A DNA stretch of 64,000 bases from Phocaeicola_A sp963652075 (GTDB lineage Bacteria; Bacteroidota; Bacteroidia; Bacteroidales; Bacteroidaceae). Location of the stretch: the NCBI GenBank assembly GCA_963652075.1, contig CAVJRQ010000009.1, positions 1-64,000 on the forward strand, read 5' to 3'. The position numbers and the translations under genes were made by a program. Each line of letters opens with the position of its first letter. The stretch's first letter is position 1. Below, piece by piece: positions 1 through 8,254 of this stretch. Below the pieces are notes generated by a model. That model saw only the letters and a list, made by a program, of their open reading frames with translations. It was not told the origin of the DNA and made no database searches.

Positions 1-75
1 TGAAGCATCTTAGTAAAATAACACTATAAGTGTAAAGTAAATTCAGTCATAGTCACCCGTCCACATCGCCCGGAT

Positions 76-163
76 AACGTAAGTACTTACACATGCCAAC
101 GTAAGTACTTTCATCGGCCAACGTAAGTACTTACGTGAGCCATCGTAAGTACTTTCATCAGTA
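76..163. repeat. Tandem 22-bp palindromic repeat array, family 1 (GTAAGTACTTAC), copy A
   Basis: Four units start at 76, 98, 120 and 142, an exact 22-bp period, with a partial fifth unit (AGTACTTGCAT) to about 172. Each has the core CGTAAGTACTT followed by TAC or TCATC; unit 3 holds the full 16-bp palindrome ACGTAAGTACTTACGT. The linkers alternate between GAGCC-like and CGGCC-like. The array lies just 3' of the Rpn-type gene. The same family recurs at 40087 and 52239. Function unknown. Confidence 0.9.
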
Positions 164-205
164 CTTGCATTGCCTCCTTCCAATCTTCTCAGATTTCAGC
201 GTTTA

Positions 206-1129
206 TCACCATAGTTTTTGGATAGCCTCCTCCGACAAGCCGGTCATTGCCATAACGACATCAACGGCCATACCTGCCGAGAGCATTTTTCTCGCAATCT
301 CAACATTGCGTTGTTCTATCCCTTCCGCACGACCTTCTTCCAGTCCCTCTTCACGGCCCTTCGCAAGACCTTTCTGCATTCCCTCTTCACGCCCTTTCGC
401 AAGACCCTCCTCAAGGCCTTCCTCAAAGCTGTCGGACTGTAGTGTCTTCTCCACACGCACGCTGTCCCAAAACTTGTCGTAGGCGAGCAGTTCCTTGTCA
501 GAGAAGGCGGACACGCGCAATTCTTCGAGGGCTTTGCTGATGGCAGGGTCGCCGAGCAGGTCGGCGGGGGCTTCCGTCGTGTTGCCGCCAATCTCCGTGA
601 GGAAGCGCAGCCAGAGAACCGCCATGCGCTTCTCCGTGACGCTGTGGGGCGTGAACTTGGGCAGCTCGATGAAGGTGAAGTGCAGACCCTCGATGACCTT
701 GTCGCTGTCCTTGTCGTGCACGATACGGTAGTTGTGGATGAATTCGGGCATGCCCGGCTCGAAGATGTCGTTCACCAGGTTGAGGGAGTACACGGGGCGA
801 AGCTCGCTGTACTTACCCTTCTGCATCGCCTGGGAGACGTACAGCTTGGAGGCGTTGAACAGCACGCGCTGCTTGAACGCGTTGCTCCACTCCATCTGCA
901 TCTCCACGCAGAACGTCCTGCCGCCGACATCCTTGCACAGCACGTCCACGATGGAGTTCTTGTGGAGGTAGAGTTCGGGCACCAGTTCCGGATGAAGGTA
1001 CTCTATCTCGCGTATCTGCTCGTCGTCGCCAAGCGGCAGCAGGGCGTTGAGCAGGCTTATCAGCAGGTCCGGGTGGTTGCCGAATATCTTCTTGAAGGTC
1101 AGGTCGGCTTTCGGGTCAAGGTATTTCAT
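206..1129 (-). CDS. Rpn-family recombination-promoting nuclease / PD-(D/E)XK transposase-like protein
   Basis: This 307-residue protein looks like the Rpn family, PD-(D/E)XK nucleases related to transposase_31. Members such as E. coli RpnA are reported to cut DNA and raise RecA-independent recombination. It opens with MKYLDPKADLTFKKIFG, typical of the family. The likely active site is the Asp in SIVDVLC and the Glu-x-Gln of FCVEMQM. Residues about 236-274 are an imperfect charged repeat (EEGL.KGREEGM.KG), a common coiled-coil or linker tract in this family, followed by a 33-residue helical C-terminus. It has its own promoter (1167-1197) and stands alone between a palindromic repeat array and a decayed gene fragment. 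Family call is firm; the cellular role is inferred only. Confidence 0.88.
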   Translation of the reverse strand: MKYLDPKADLTFKKIFGNHPDLLISLLNALLPLGDDEQIREIEYLHPELVPELYLHKNSIVDVLCKDVGGRTFCVEMQMEWSNAFKQRVLFNASKLYVSQAMQKGKYSELRPVYSLNLVNDIFEPGMPEFIHNYRIVHDKDSDKVIEGLHFTFIELPKFTPHSVTEKRMAVLWLRFLTEIGGNTTEAPADLLGDPAISKALEELRVSAFSDKELLAYDKFWDSVRVEKTLQSDSFEEGLEEGLAKGREEGMQKGLAKGREEGLEEGRAEGIEQRNVEIARKMLSAGMAVDVVMAMTGLSEEAIQKLW

Positions 1130-1166
1130 TCTCGTTCTCGTTTTGGTAATACGGTCGCTTCAACTG

Positions 1167-1197
1167 CAAAGATATAACTTTATTCCGGCACAGCAAA
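1167..1197 (-). promoter_or_regulatory. Bacteroidetes-type promoter for the Rpn-type gene
   Basis: On the minus strand a -33 TTTG (1194-1197) and a -7 TATCTTTG (1167-1174) are separated by 19 bp, matching the known Bacteroidetes primary-sigma consensus (TTTG, 19-21 bp, TAnnTTTG). It lies about 38 bp before the start codon. Confidence 0.75.
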
Positions 1198-1213
1198 ATG
1201 TCCAGAGGTCATT

Positions 1214-1363
1214 TTAGCGTGATGTCCAGACGACGGAAACAGTCATTGCCTTCCGGGGTGTTGACCAGCACCAAGCCCACACCCTTGTCGTCATCGAAAT
1301 CCAAGGCTACGAGGCGGATTCCCCAGAAGTCGGCGAAGGTAGACGTTGGAGAGAAATCCTTTC
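1214..1363 (-). pseudogene. Decayed gene fragment, C-terminal end of an unrecognised protein
   Basis: On the minus strand about 45 codons read cleanly to TGA at 1214. The product ends GVGLVLVNTPEGNDCFRRL and so on, with codon use like real genes nearby. Upstream in the same frame there is a stop and no convincing start codon. A nearby ATG in another frame (coding MKGFLSNVY) suggests a frameshift or truncation. I do not recognise the family. It fills most of the 324-bp gap between the Rpn-type gene and the glycan cluster. It could also be chance; confidence is modest. Confidence 0.35.
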
Positions 1364-1453
1364 ATGAAAGGATTTGCGCTATCTTCTTTTTCTTTGCGAA
1401 TATGAGATGCAAATACAAGCAAATCCAATGAAGTCGGTGCCGTTGAAAGGGTA

Positions 1454-2521
1454 TCACTTCAACGCTTGACGCAGGAAACCAGCTGTAGCCGAACGGTCTG
1501 CTTCAATGACGGGATTCACATGGGGATAAGGAATGCCGTGTAGCAACTGGTCGGCCGTCATGCTTTTCAGCTTTGCGGCACTGACCAGTCGGTCCGACAG
1601 ACCGTAATGCCCCAGCAGGGTATGGATGCGCGAGATGCCGCCGGACTGGTTCTCCAACACCACGAAGGGCTTGTTGAACAAAAGGGCGAACACTGTCCCA
1701 TGAAAGGAATCGGTCACGATGAACGAAGCGTGGCGAATCGCTTCTATCCAGCAATCTGGCGTGGGGAAATGGGTAAAGTTGAATTTGCCGACACGCACCT
1801 CGAAGTCGGCGTTCACGGTTTGCGGTTTTAACCAAAGTCGCTCGGCTAACCCCTCAACCAGCGGGAGTGACTGCCGTTTGTTTCCTAACAGATAATAGAA
1901 TAGGGTAGGCGTGGCGGTCTTGCGAGGATTCTCTATCAAACCCTCATAGAAGGTGTGGTCAAAGAGCAACGTGGGGTCCGAAACCTGTTGGGCTTCCACG
2001 CCGAATACCTCCTTGCAAAGTCTGACACCGTCCTGCTCGCGCACGGAGAGGGCATCGAAACGTTTCAAGCAAGCGGCCAGTTCTTGAGTGAGAGCCTCCG
2101 TCCCTTCCCAGTGCTCGATACCAAAAGAGGCGGCATAGGCGATGCGGCGGCAAGGTGACTCCACGAAGTCGAGGAAATAATTGCGCTCCACCCCTTTGAT
2201 CATACCCAACCTCCATACTTGGTCGCTGCCCACAATCACGGCATCCAATCCGGTGGCGGCTTCCCGTATGGCCTCTTCGGACTGGAGTGCTTTGGTCAGC
2301 TGCATATGCGAGCGGATAAACCGTTGCACGTTGCGATGCATCACCTCTTGGTTGAGGAAGTTGAAGAGGCGCGACCCGATGTTCACGTCCGTGGCGTTGC
2401 GTTGGCGGTTGAGGAGAGCCACCTCGTGACCTTCCCGTTTCAGAAACTCCTGCAAGGCGTAGGCTTGCAGGATTCCTCCGTAGTTGCAGTGCAGTGGCAG
2501 TGTGAGTATCCCTATGTTCAT
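1454..2521 (-). CDS. Polysaccharide pyruvyl transferase family protein
   Basis: A 355-residue protein of the polysaccharide pyruvyl transferase (PS_pyruv_trans) family. Characterised members move pyruvate from phosphoenolpyruvate to form a ketal on a sugar of an exopolysaccharide or cell-wall glycan. The N-terminus (MNIGILTLPLHCNYGGILQAYAL) and the later segment FIVTDSFHGTVFALLFNKPF are hallmarks of the family in Bacteroides glycan loci. There is no signal peptide, so it should act in the cytoplasm. Its start overlaps the end of the Fe-S protein gene by 4 bp, so the two are translationally coupled; this pair is common in Bacteroidetes and other gut bacteria. It is the last gene of a run that begins at metG. 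The acceptor sugar is unknown. Confidence 0.9.
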   Translation of the reverse strand: MNIGILTLPLHCNYGGILQAYALQEFLKREGHEVALLNRQRNATDVNIGSRLFNFLNQEVMHRNVQRFIRSHMQLTKALQSEEAIREAATGLDAVIVGSDQVWRLGMIKGVERNYFLDFVESPCRRIAYAASFGIEHWEGTEALTQELAACLKRFDALSVREQDGVRLCKEVFGVEAQQVSDPTLLFDHTFYEGLIENPRKTATPTLFYYLLGNKRQSLPLVEGLAERLWLKPQTVNADFEVRVGKFNFTHFPTPDCWIEAIRHASFIVTDSFHGTVFALLFNKPFVVLENQSGGISRIHTLLGHYGLSDRLVSAAKLKSMTADQLLHGIPYPHVNPVIEADRSATAGFLRQALK

Positions 2522-3708
2522 TTTCTGAATCGGTTGGTAAATCCTTTAATGCCCAAAGCCTTTAGCAATGGGGTGAAGAATGTCTCGGTTCGTTTATAGG
2601 CGGACGGGCGGGTGTAGAGGTCTATCAGGCTAATCAATGACTCCCCGGTGCGCCAACGTTGGAAGAATGCCGCCCGCTGCGGATGCGGCACGGCACAATG
2701 CAGGATAGCGGGGTTTTTCTTCACCAACGCATGATAGTGCACGGGGACGATGTGGAGCTTCCCCGTCGCCCGTTCCAGTCCCAAAGCTCCTTTGGCGGTG
2801 TGCACAAAGACCAGGTTCATTCCCTTGTCGTCGCCGCACTCAGCCATCAGAGGATGTTGCTCGATGCCCCAACAGTCGCCCGTGGTGAGGTCGCTGCCGC
2901 AACTGAAATGGCGGAACGGACAGTGGTGGCACGAGGGACGCAAGTAGAGGTTGGCGAAGTAACCCTTCATATAGTGGTTGTCGGCCTGGCTCGAAAAGAC
3001 CTCTTTGTCCGTGAACTGAAGCTGGAACCCGTAGGCTTTCCATCCGTTGCGTTTGTCGCGGAAACTTACGCTTTGCAGATTCTCCATCTTCTCGTTCGTC
3101 TGCACCACGCATTGTTGCAGGTAACTCTTCCACACGGCCGGACTGGCGACACCGTGGCAGAGGATGTCCAAGGTCAGCAGGTTCTCATAGGACTTGCCCA
3201 GGTAGGCTTTCAGCCCTGCCACTTGGCATCCTGTTCCACAGAAGAGCACTTTCCGTCCCTCCCGCAGGAACTCCTTTGCCTTGCGGAAGTTGTCCCCCAT
3301 CTCGCTCTGCACATATTTCGACCTGCGGAAAGCGTCCAGCCCTTCCGCTGAATCGGCATAGTTGTGTACCAGGCGGAAATGCTCGTCGAAGCGGGCACCG
3401 AACACCACGCCCCCTTGGGCGATGGTCTCTTCCGCCAAGGCCGTGAAGAGGCCGCCCGACGAACTCTTTTGACGTATGGCGGCATCAGTATGTACGGCGG
3501 CGTAACTGTCCACAGGTTCGCGCAGCTCTTGCGGGCGGATGGCTGGACAGACCTCTTCGCAACGTCCGCAACTGACACACAGGTCGTGGTTGATGTGCGG
3601 ATAGAGAAATCCTTCGTCGTCCTTCGTCAGAAGGATGCAGTGATGCGGACAAACCGCGGCGCAGGCGGTACATCCGCAACACAGGTCTTTGGGGGCAAGC
3701 GTAATCAT
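2518..3708 (-). CDS. Coenzyme F420 hydrogenase/dehydrogenase beta-subunit-like iron-sulfur protein
   Basis: A 396-residue protein starting with two 4Fe-4S ferredoxin motifs (residues about 10-21, CCGCTACAAVCP, and 44-55, CVSCGRCEEVCP). An FrhB-type N-terminal part (SSSGGLFTALAEE, FCGTGCQVAGLKAYL) and the FrhB C-terminal domain with a Cys-rich stretch (CHHCPFRHFSCGSDLTTGDCWG) follow. In methanogens the family passes electrons from reduced F420. In Bacteroides glycan loci, homologues sit beside pyruvyl transferases and their substrate is not established. Here it overlaps both neighbours by 4 bp. A redox step on a glycan precursor is an inference from context. The organism is not expected to make F420. 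Confidence 0.88.
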   Translation of the reverse strand: MITLAPKDLCCGCTACAAVCPHHCILLTKDDEGFLYPHINHDLCVSCGRCEEVCPAIRPQELREPVDSYAAVHTDAAIRQKSSSGGLFTALAEETIAQGGVVFGARFDEHFRLVHNYADSAEGLDAFRRSKYVQSEMGDNFRKAKEFLREGRKVLFCGTGCQVAGLKAYLGKSYENLLTLDILCHGVASPAVWKSYLQQCVVQTNEKMENLQSVSFRDKRNGWKAYGFQLQFTDKEVFSSQADNHYMKGYFANLYLRPSCHHCPFRHFSCGSDLTTGDCWGIEQHPLMAECGDDKGMNLVFVHTAKGALGLERATGKLHIVPVHYHALVKKNPAILHCAVPHPQRAAFFQRWRTGESLISLIDLYTRPSAYKRTETFFTPLLKALGIKGFTNRFRK

Positions 3709-4553
3709 GGCTGTTGACTTTTACGTAACATGTGACAAGGTATGTTGTTCAGTTCAGCCGCCAGTTGTGAGTAGGTGCTGCGGTGTGAACCGATAATCTC
3801 ACGGGTACGCGACAACGCCCATAGCTCCACCACCGCCGCCTGCATCCCTTGCAGCGACCCGCGCGTGAGCGGACAGTCGTAGGTGAGGATGCGGTCGCCA
3901 TAGCGTCGCTTCAGGTGACGCTTCTCCTCTTCGGAGTCCGTGGCCAGATAGAAGTTGACGGAGTCGTTGCGTGCTATCTCCTCTTCAATAGTCCGCTCGA
4001 ACAGACTGAGCGGACTCTCTTCCAAGGAGAAGATGTGGTCGGTGCGGCGCAGGTGGATGCCGATGGTCTGTGGCGTGAAGGCAGCGGTCACCTCGTCAAT
4101 GCGCTGTTGCAAAGGCTCCGTAGGCTTGAAGAGTTGTCTACAGGTATCCACTGGATAAGGGAAGAACCTGCGGTAACTGGCTATGTAACATCGACGGTCG
4201 CTCACCCACTGCGGAAAGTCGAAGTGATTGTCTATCAGCAGTCGGCTGTCGTCCTCGTACATCCTGCGGTTGAAGGCTACGCATTGCCACAGGGTGGGCA
4301 ACCGGAAGTTCTTTCGGCGCGGTCGGTCATAGATTATCTCTTTGATACTTGCCTCCCTAAGGGTTACGCCTTCATGGACGAGGGGTTGAAACAGTTGGCC
4401 GAAGCGACAGTTCAGTCCTCCGTCCCTGAACCAGTAGATGCGCAAGGGGGCATGACAATAGTCCGCCAAGGCAACTCCCGAGGCGATGCTCCATAGGCGG
4501 TTGGCCATTCCGCCAACCGGAACCAATGTGATATGTCCTTTGGATTGCTGCAT
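3705..4553 (-). CDS. Fucosyltransferase-like (O-FucT/GT11-type fold) glycosyltransferase
   Basis: A 282-residue cytoplasmic protein without signal peptide. The opening VPVGGMANRLWSIASG resembles the nucleotide-sugar binding start of alpha-1,2- and O-fucosyltransferases (GGMGNRL-like). The motif GIHLRRTDH, at about residues 165-173, matches the conserved HxRRxD of that superfamily, and the C-terminal part (ATDSEEEKRHL, IIGSHRSTYSQLAAEL) fits its donor-binding end. It lies between the flippase and the Fe-S protein in a tight operon, so transfer of a deoxyhexose onto the exported glycan is a reasonable guess. The donor sugar is not shown by the sequence. Similarity is at superfamily level only. 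Confidence 0.65.
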   Translation of the reverse strand: MQQSKGHITLVPVGGMANRLWSIASGVALADYCHAPLRIYWFRDGGLNCRFGQLFQPLVHEGVTLREASIKEIIYDRPRRKNFRLPTLWQCVAFNRRMYEDDSRLLIDNHFDFPQWVSDRRCYIASYRRFFPYPVDTCRQLFKPTEPLQQRIDEVTAAFTPQTIGIHLRRTDHIFSLEESPLSLFERTIEEEIARNDSVNFYLATDSEEEKRHLKRRYGDRILTYDCPLTRGSLQGMQAAVVELWALSRTREIIGSHRSTYSQLAAELNNIPCHMLRKSQQP

Positions 4554-4562
4554 GGGGAGGGG

Positions 4563-6008
4563 CTATCGTTTGAATTGTTTCTTCAGAAACTGTAGGCTCT
4601 CTTGCAACACCACGGCGTGGCAGAGGTAGAGCACACCCACGTAGATGGCGGCCGTAATGACAATCTTCAGTATGAAGCGGAGATAGAGATTGTCGATGTC
4701 CGATGTCAGTAGCCAACTCACGCCGATGCCCAGCAGGGCGACGGCGAGGAAAGGGAGGATGTCGCCCATCAACCGGAGAAATCCTACCGGTACATAGCGG
4801 TGTAGGAGCAGGTACCACACGAAGAACCACAGCAGATTGACGCAGACGTAGATTCGTACCATCTGTATGAGTCCGTAGGGGTGTGCCAGGATGATGACCG
4901 CCAACTGCACGATGTCCAAAGCGATGGTAGCACCCATGTATTTGCCGGACTGTCCGTGGCTGATGAGGGCGTTGGCGCAGAGGTTGTTCAGTGGCGTGAT
5001 GGCTCCCCAGATGCAGAACAGCTGCATGTAGGGCACGCTCTCCGCCCATTTGTCCGTGACGGTGATGGTGATGAACTCCTGCGACACGAAGGCCAGTCCC
5101 AACAGGCCGGGGAATACGATGAACGAGACGAAGCGCAGCAGCTTGCGGAAAGCGGGCACTTGTCGGGCAGGGTCTCCCGCCAGTTGTGCCAACACGGGTT
5201 GCGACACGTTGTGTATCATCCCCCATACGACCGAATAGGTCATGTATCCCCATTTATAGCCTTGTCCGTAACGTCCTGCCTCGGCTGGTGAGTAGTATTT
5301 GCCTATCAGCGGTCCCAGAATGTGGGCGTTCAGGGCATTGAATAGTCCCGTTATCAGTAGCTTCACGCTGAAAGGGAAGAAGGTTTTCAAGGGCGCGACG
5401 CTGAATGTCAGCCTTGGTTTCCAAGGGGAGAAATGCCAGCGTAGCAGCGTGGCCACGAAGCCTTGCAGCACCATCTGCACGAACAGACTCCAGTAGGCCA
5501 TGCCGTTGAAAGCCATCACTATGGCGGTAATGCCACCAACCAGAAAGGCGGTAATCTCTATTTTCGCCTTTTCCTTCAGCATCAGCCGCTTCACCAGTAT
5601 GGCGTTGTGTACCGTGCCGGTGCTGCAGAAGAGAAACCAAAGGAAGAGGAAGCGGGCGGGCGTGGTCAGTTGGGGGACACCCAACCAGCGTGTGATGTAG
5701 GGAGCGGCAAGGAAGAGCAGCAGGTAGAGCCCTGCGCCCATGGCGCAGCTAAACCAGAACACGGCGTTGTAGTCCCTGTCCGTGGTCTCCTTCTTATTGA
5801 TGAGGGCGGTGGTGAAGCCGCTGTCCAACAACAGGTTGGCCATGGTGGTAAAGATTAGCAGCATGGTGAACATGCCATAGTCTTCCTGAGAGAGGGTGCG
5901 CGCAAGGATAATGCCGAATACTAAACTCAGCATCTGTTGTAGCCCATTGCTGACACCTCCCCAGAAGAGACCTTTTGCCGTCTTCTCTTTAAGCGACGCT
6001 TCTCCCAT
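4563..6008 (-). CDS. Polysaccharide flippase (Wzx/TuaB-like, MOP superfamily)
   Basis: A 481-residue membrane protein with about 12-14 hydrophobic segments spread evenly. It starts SLKEKTAKGLFWGGVSNGL, the usual cytoplasmic lead and first helix of lipopolysaccharide-biosynthesis flippases of the WzxC/TuaB type. The phrase ILARTLSQEDYGMFTMLLIF is diagnostic of this family. Such proteins flip undecaprenyl-linked oligosaccharide to the periplasmic face. It begins 7 bp after metG and is followed 9 bp later by the fucosyltransferase-like gene. No priming glycosyltransferase, polymerase or ligase gene lies nearby, so the lipid-linked substrate must be completed by genes elsewhere. Confidence 0.9.
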   Translation of the reverse strand: MGEASLKEKTAKGLFWGGVSNGLQQMLSLVFGIILARTLSQEDYGMFTMLLIFTTMANLLLDSGFTTALINKKETTDRDYNAVFWFSCAMGAGLYLLLFLAAPYITRWLGVPQLTTPARFLFLWFLFCSTGTVHNAILVKRLMLKEKAKIEITAFLVGGITAIVMAFNGMAYWSLFVQMVLQGFVATLLRWHFSPWKPRLTFSVAPLKTFFPFSVKLLITGLFNALNAHILGPLIGKYYSPAEAGRYGQGYKWGYMTYSVVWGMIHNVSQPVLAQLAGDPARQVPAFRKLLRFVSFIVFPGLLGLAFVSQEFITITVTDKWAESVPYMQLFCIWGAITPLNNLCANALISHGQSGKYMGATIALDIVQLAVIILAHPYGLIQMVRIYVCVNLLWFFVWYLLLHRYVPVGFLRLMGDILPFLAVALLGIGVSWLLTSDIDNLYLRFILKIVITAAIYVGVLYLCHAVVLQESLQFLKKQFKR

Positions 6009-6015
6009 CCTTTTC

Positions 6016-8058
6016 TTACTTCACTTCGCTGCCGGGCTTCACTTCGCTGAGCAGGGTGGTGACAGCCAGCTTGCCGTCATAGTTCTCGGCACTCAGAATC
6101 ATGCCTTCGCTCACTAACCCGTTCTTGAATTGGCGCGGGGCGAGGTTGGCGATGAAGAGAACCTGTTTGCCTACCAGCTCTTCCGGTTTGTAGTGCTGTG
6201 CGATGCCGCTCACGATGGTACGGTTCTCCAACCCGTCGGCAATCTTGAACTTCAGCAGCTTCTTCATCTTGGGCACTTGTTCGCACTCCAAGACGGTGCC
6301 CACACGGATATCCAACTTCTCGAAGTCCTCGTAGCCGATGACAGGCTTCACCGGATTGGCCTTGTAGTTAGCCTCTTCGTTGGCACGCTTGGTGGCGAGG
6401 AGTTTCTCCACCTGTGCTTCGATGGTCGCGTCCTCTATCTTTTCGAACAACAATTCGGGTTTGTTCAGTTGATGTCCCTCTTTCAACAGGTCGGTATGTC
6501 CCAGGCACTCCCAATCGAAGGCTTCCATGTTCAGCATCTTGCGCAGTTTCTCGGAACTGAAGGGCAGGAACGGCTCAAAGGCGATGGCGAGGTTGGCCAC
6601 CAGTTGCAAGGAGATGTTCAGGATGGAGGCTACGCGGGCCATGTCGGTCTTTGCCAGCTTCCAAGGCTCTGTGTCCGCCAAGTATTTGTTGCCGATGCGT
6701 GCCAGGTTCATCGCCTCTTTCTGCGCGTCGCGGAACTTGAAGACATCCAGCAGTTTCTCCACCTCCGCCTTCACGTCGGCAAACTCCTTCAAGGTCTCTT
6801 TGTCGTAGTCCGTCAGCTCGCCGCAAGCAGGTACTTTGCCGTCGAAATACTTCTGCGTCAGCACCATGGCACGGTTCACGAAGTTGCCGTAGATAGCCAC
6901 CAACTCATTGTTGTTGCGAGCCTGGAAGTCCTTCCACGTGAAGTCGTTGTCCTTCGTCTCCGGTGCGTTGGCTGTGAGCACGTAGCGCAACACATCCTGC
7001 TTGCCGGGGAAGTCCGCAAGGTATTCGTGCAGCCACACCGCCCAGTTGCGTGAGGTGGAAATCTTGTCTCCCTCCAGGTTGAGGAACTCATTGGCAGGCA
7101 CATTGTCCGGCAGGATGTAGCTGCCTTCCGCTTTCAGCATGCTGGGGAACACGATGCAGTGGAACACGATGTTGTCCTTCCCGATGAAGTGAATCAGTCG
7201 TGTCTCGGGGTCTTTCCACCACTTCTCCCAACTGTTGGGCAACAACTCCTTGGTATTGGAGATATAGCCGATAGGGGCATCGAACCACACGTAGAGCACT
7301 TTGCCTTCCGTCCCTTCCAAGGGGAGAGGGATACCCCAGTCGAGGTCGCGGCTCACGGCACGGGGTTGCAGTCCCATGTCGAGCCAGCTCTTGCACTGCC
7401 CGTACACGTTGGGACGCCACTCTTTGTGCTCCTCCAATATCCATTTGCGCAGCCAAGGTTCGTGTTTGTCCAACGGCAAGTACCAATGTTTGGTTTCGCG
7501 CATCTCCAGCTTGCTGCCGCTGATGGCGCTCTTCGGGTTAATCAGTTCGGTGGGGGAGAGGGTAGCGCCGCACTTCTCGCACTGGTCGCCATAGGCGCGC
7601 TCGTTGTGGCAGTGGGGACATTCGCCCACGATGTAGCGGTCGGCAAGGAAGGTCTTTGCCTCCTCGTCGTAGTATTGCATCGAGGTCTTCTCGATGAATT
7701 CTCCTTTGTCATAGAGCGTGCGGAAGAAGTCGGAGGCCAACTTATGGTGCGTCTCCGAAGTGGTACGCGAGTAGACATCAAACGAGATGCCGAACTCCTT
7801 GAACGACTCCTTTATCAGCGTATGGTAGCGGTCCACGATGTCCTGCGGGGTGACACCCTCCTTGCGGGCACGGATGGTGATAGGCACGCCATGCTCATCG
7901 GAACCTCCGATGAAGAGCACATCTTCTTTCTTCAGGCGCAAGTAGCGCACGTAAATGTCCGCCGGCACATAGACACCTGCCAAGTGACCGATGTGTACCG
8001 GTCCGTTGGCGTAGGGCAGCGCGGATGTGACGGTTGTTCTTTTGAATTTCTTTTCCAT
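6016..8058 (-). CDS. metG: Methionine--tRNA ligase
   Basis: Methionyl-tRNA synthetase of 680 residues, a class I enzyme that charges initiator and elongator tRNA-Met. Visible are the HIGH motif in NGPVHIGHLAGVY near residue 20 and a four-cysteine zinc knuckle (CPHCHNERAYGDQCEKCG, about residues 145-162). The KMSKS counterpart is KISTSRN near residue 335. A C-terminal EMAPII/Trbp-like tRNA-binding domain (LDIRVGTVLECEQVPKMKKLLK) acts as dimerisation and tRNA-docking module. Length is typical for Bacteroidetes. It appears to head a five-gene unit that continues into the surface-glycan cluster with gaps of 10 bp or less. Confidence 0.98.
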   Translation of the reverse strand: MEKKFKRTTVTSALPYANGPVHIGHLAGVYVPADIYVRYLRLKKEDVLFIGGSDEHGVPITIRARKEGVTPQDIVDRYHTLIKESFKEFGISFDVYSRTTSETHHKLASDFFRTLYDKGEFIEKTSMQYYDEEAKTFLADRYIVGECPHCHNERAYGDQCEKCGATLSPTELINPKSAISGSKLEMRETKHWYLPLDKHEPWLRKWILEEHKEWRPNVYGQCKSWLDMGLQPRAVSRDLDWGIPLPLEGTEGKVLYVWFDAPIGYISNTKELLPNSWEKWWKDPETRLIHFIGKDNIVFHCIVFPSMLKAEGSYILPDNVPANEFLNLEGDKISTSRNWAVWLHEYLADFPGKQDVLRYVLTANAPETKDNDFTWKDFQARNNNELVAIYGNFVNRAMVLTQKYFDGKVPACGELTDYDKETLKEFADVKAEVEKLLDVFKFRDAQKEAMNLARIGNKYLADTEPWKLAKTDMARVASILNISLQLVANLAIAFEPFLPFSSEKLRKMLNMEAFDWECLGHTDLLKEGHQLNKPELLFEKIEDATIEAQVEKLLATKRANEEANYKANPVKPVIGYEDFEKLDIRVGTVLECEQVPKMKKLLKFKIADGLENRTIVSGIAQHYKPEELVGKQVLFIANLAPRQFKNGLVSEGMILSAENYDGKLAVTTLLSEVKPGSEVK

Positions 8059-8175
8059 CAGATTCTATTATTTGTTTTATTGTTTCGTCCTGTTTGTATG
8101 CATTACGGACGGGCGCTTCAGGCGGAACGGTTGTTCTTCCCGGATTGATTTTCGCCACTTGTCGGTAATTTCGTG

Positions 8176-8183
8176 CAAACTTA
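8176..8183 (-). promoter_or_regulatory. Putative -7 element for metG operon
   Basis: TAAGTTTG on the minus strand fits TAnnTTTG and would give a leader of about 110 bp before metG. No clear TTTG -33 element is at the right distance, so support is moderate. Confidence 0.45.
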
Positions 8184-8254
8184 GCAAAAATCTATGGAAT
8201 ACGCCAACGGTACGCCATTCTTCCCTTCGGACATCCTTATTTTCCTTGTTCCCT

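Noticed and set aside
76..163. CRISPR array
   Set aside because: The period is only 22 bp, the segments between palindromes are near-identical rather than unique, and no cas genes are in the window.
2518..3708. True F420-dependent hydrogenase
   Set aside because: No hydrogenase or F420 synthesis genes are near and the neighbours are glycan genes; only the fold is shared.
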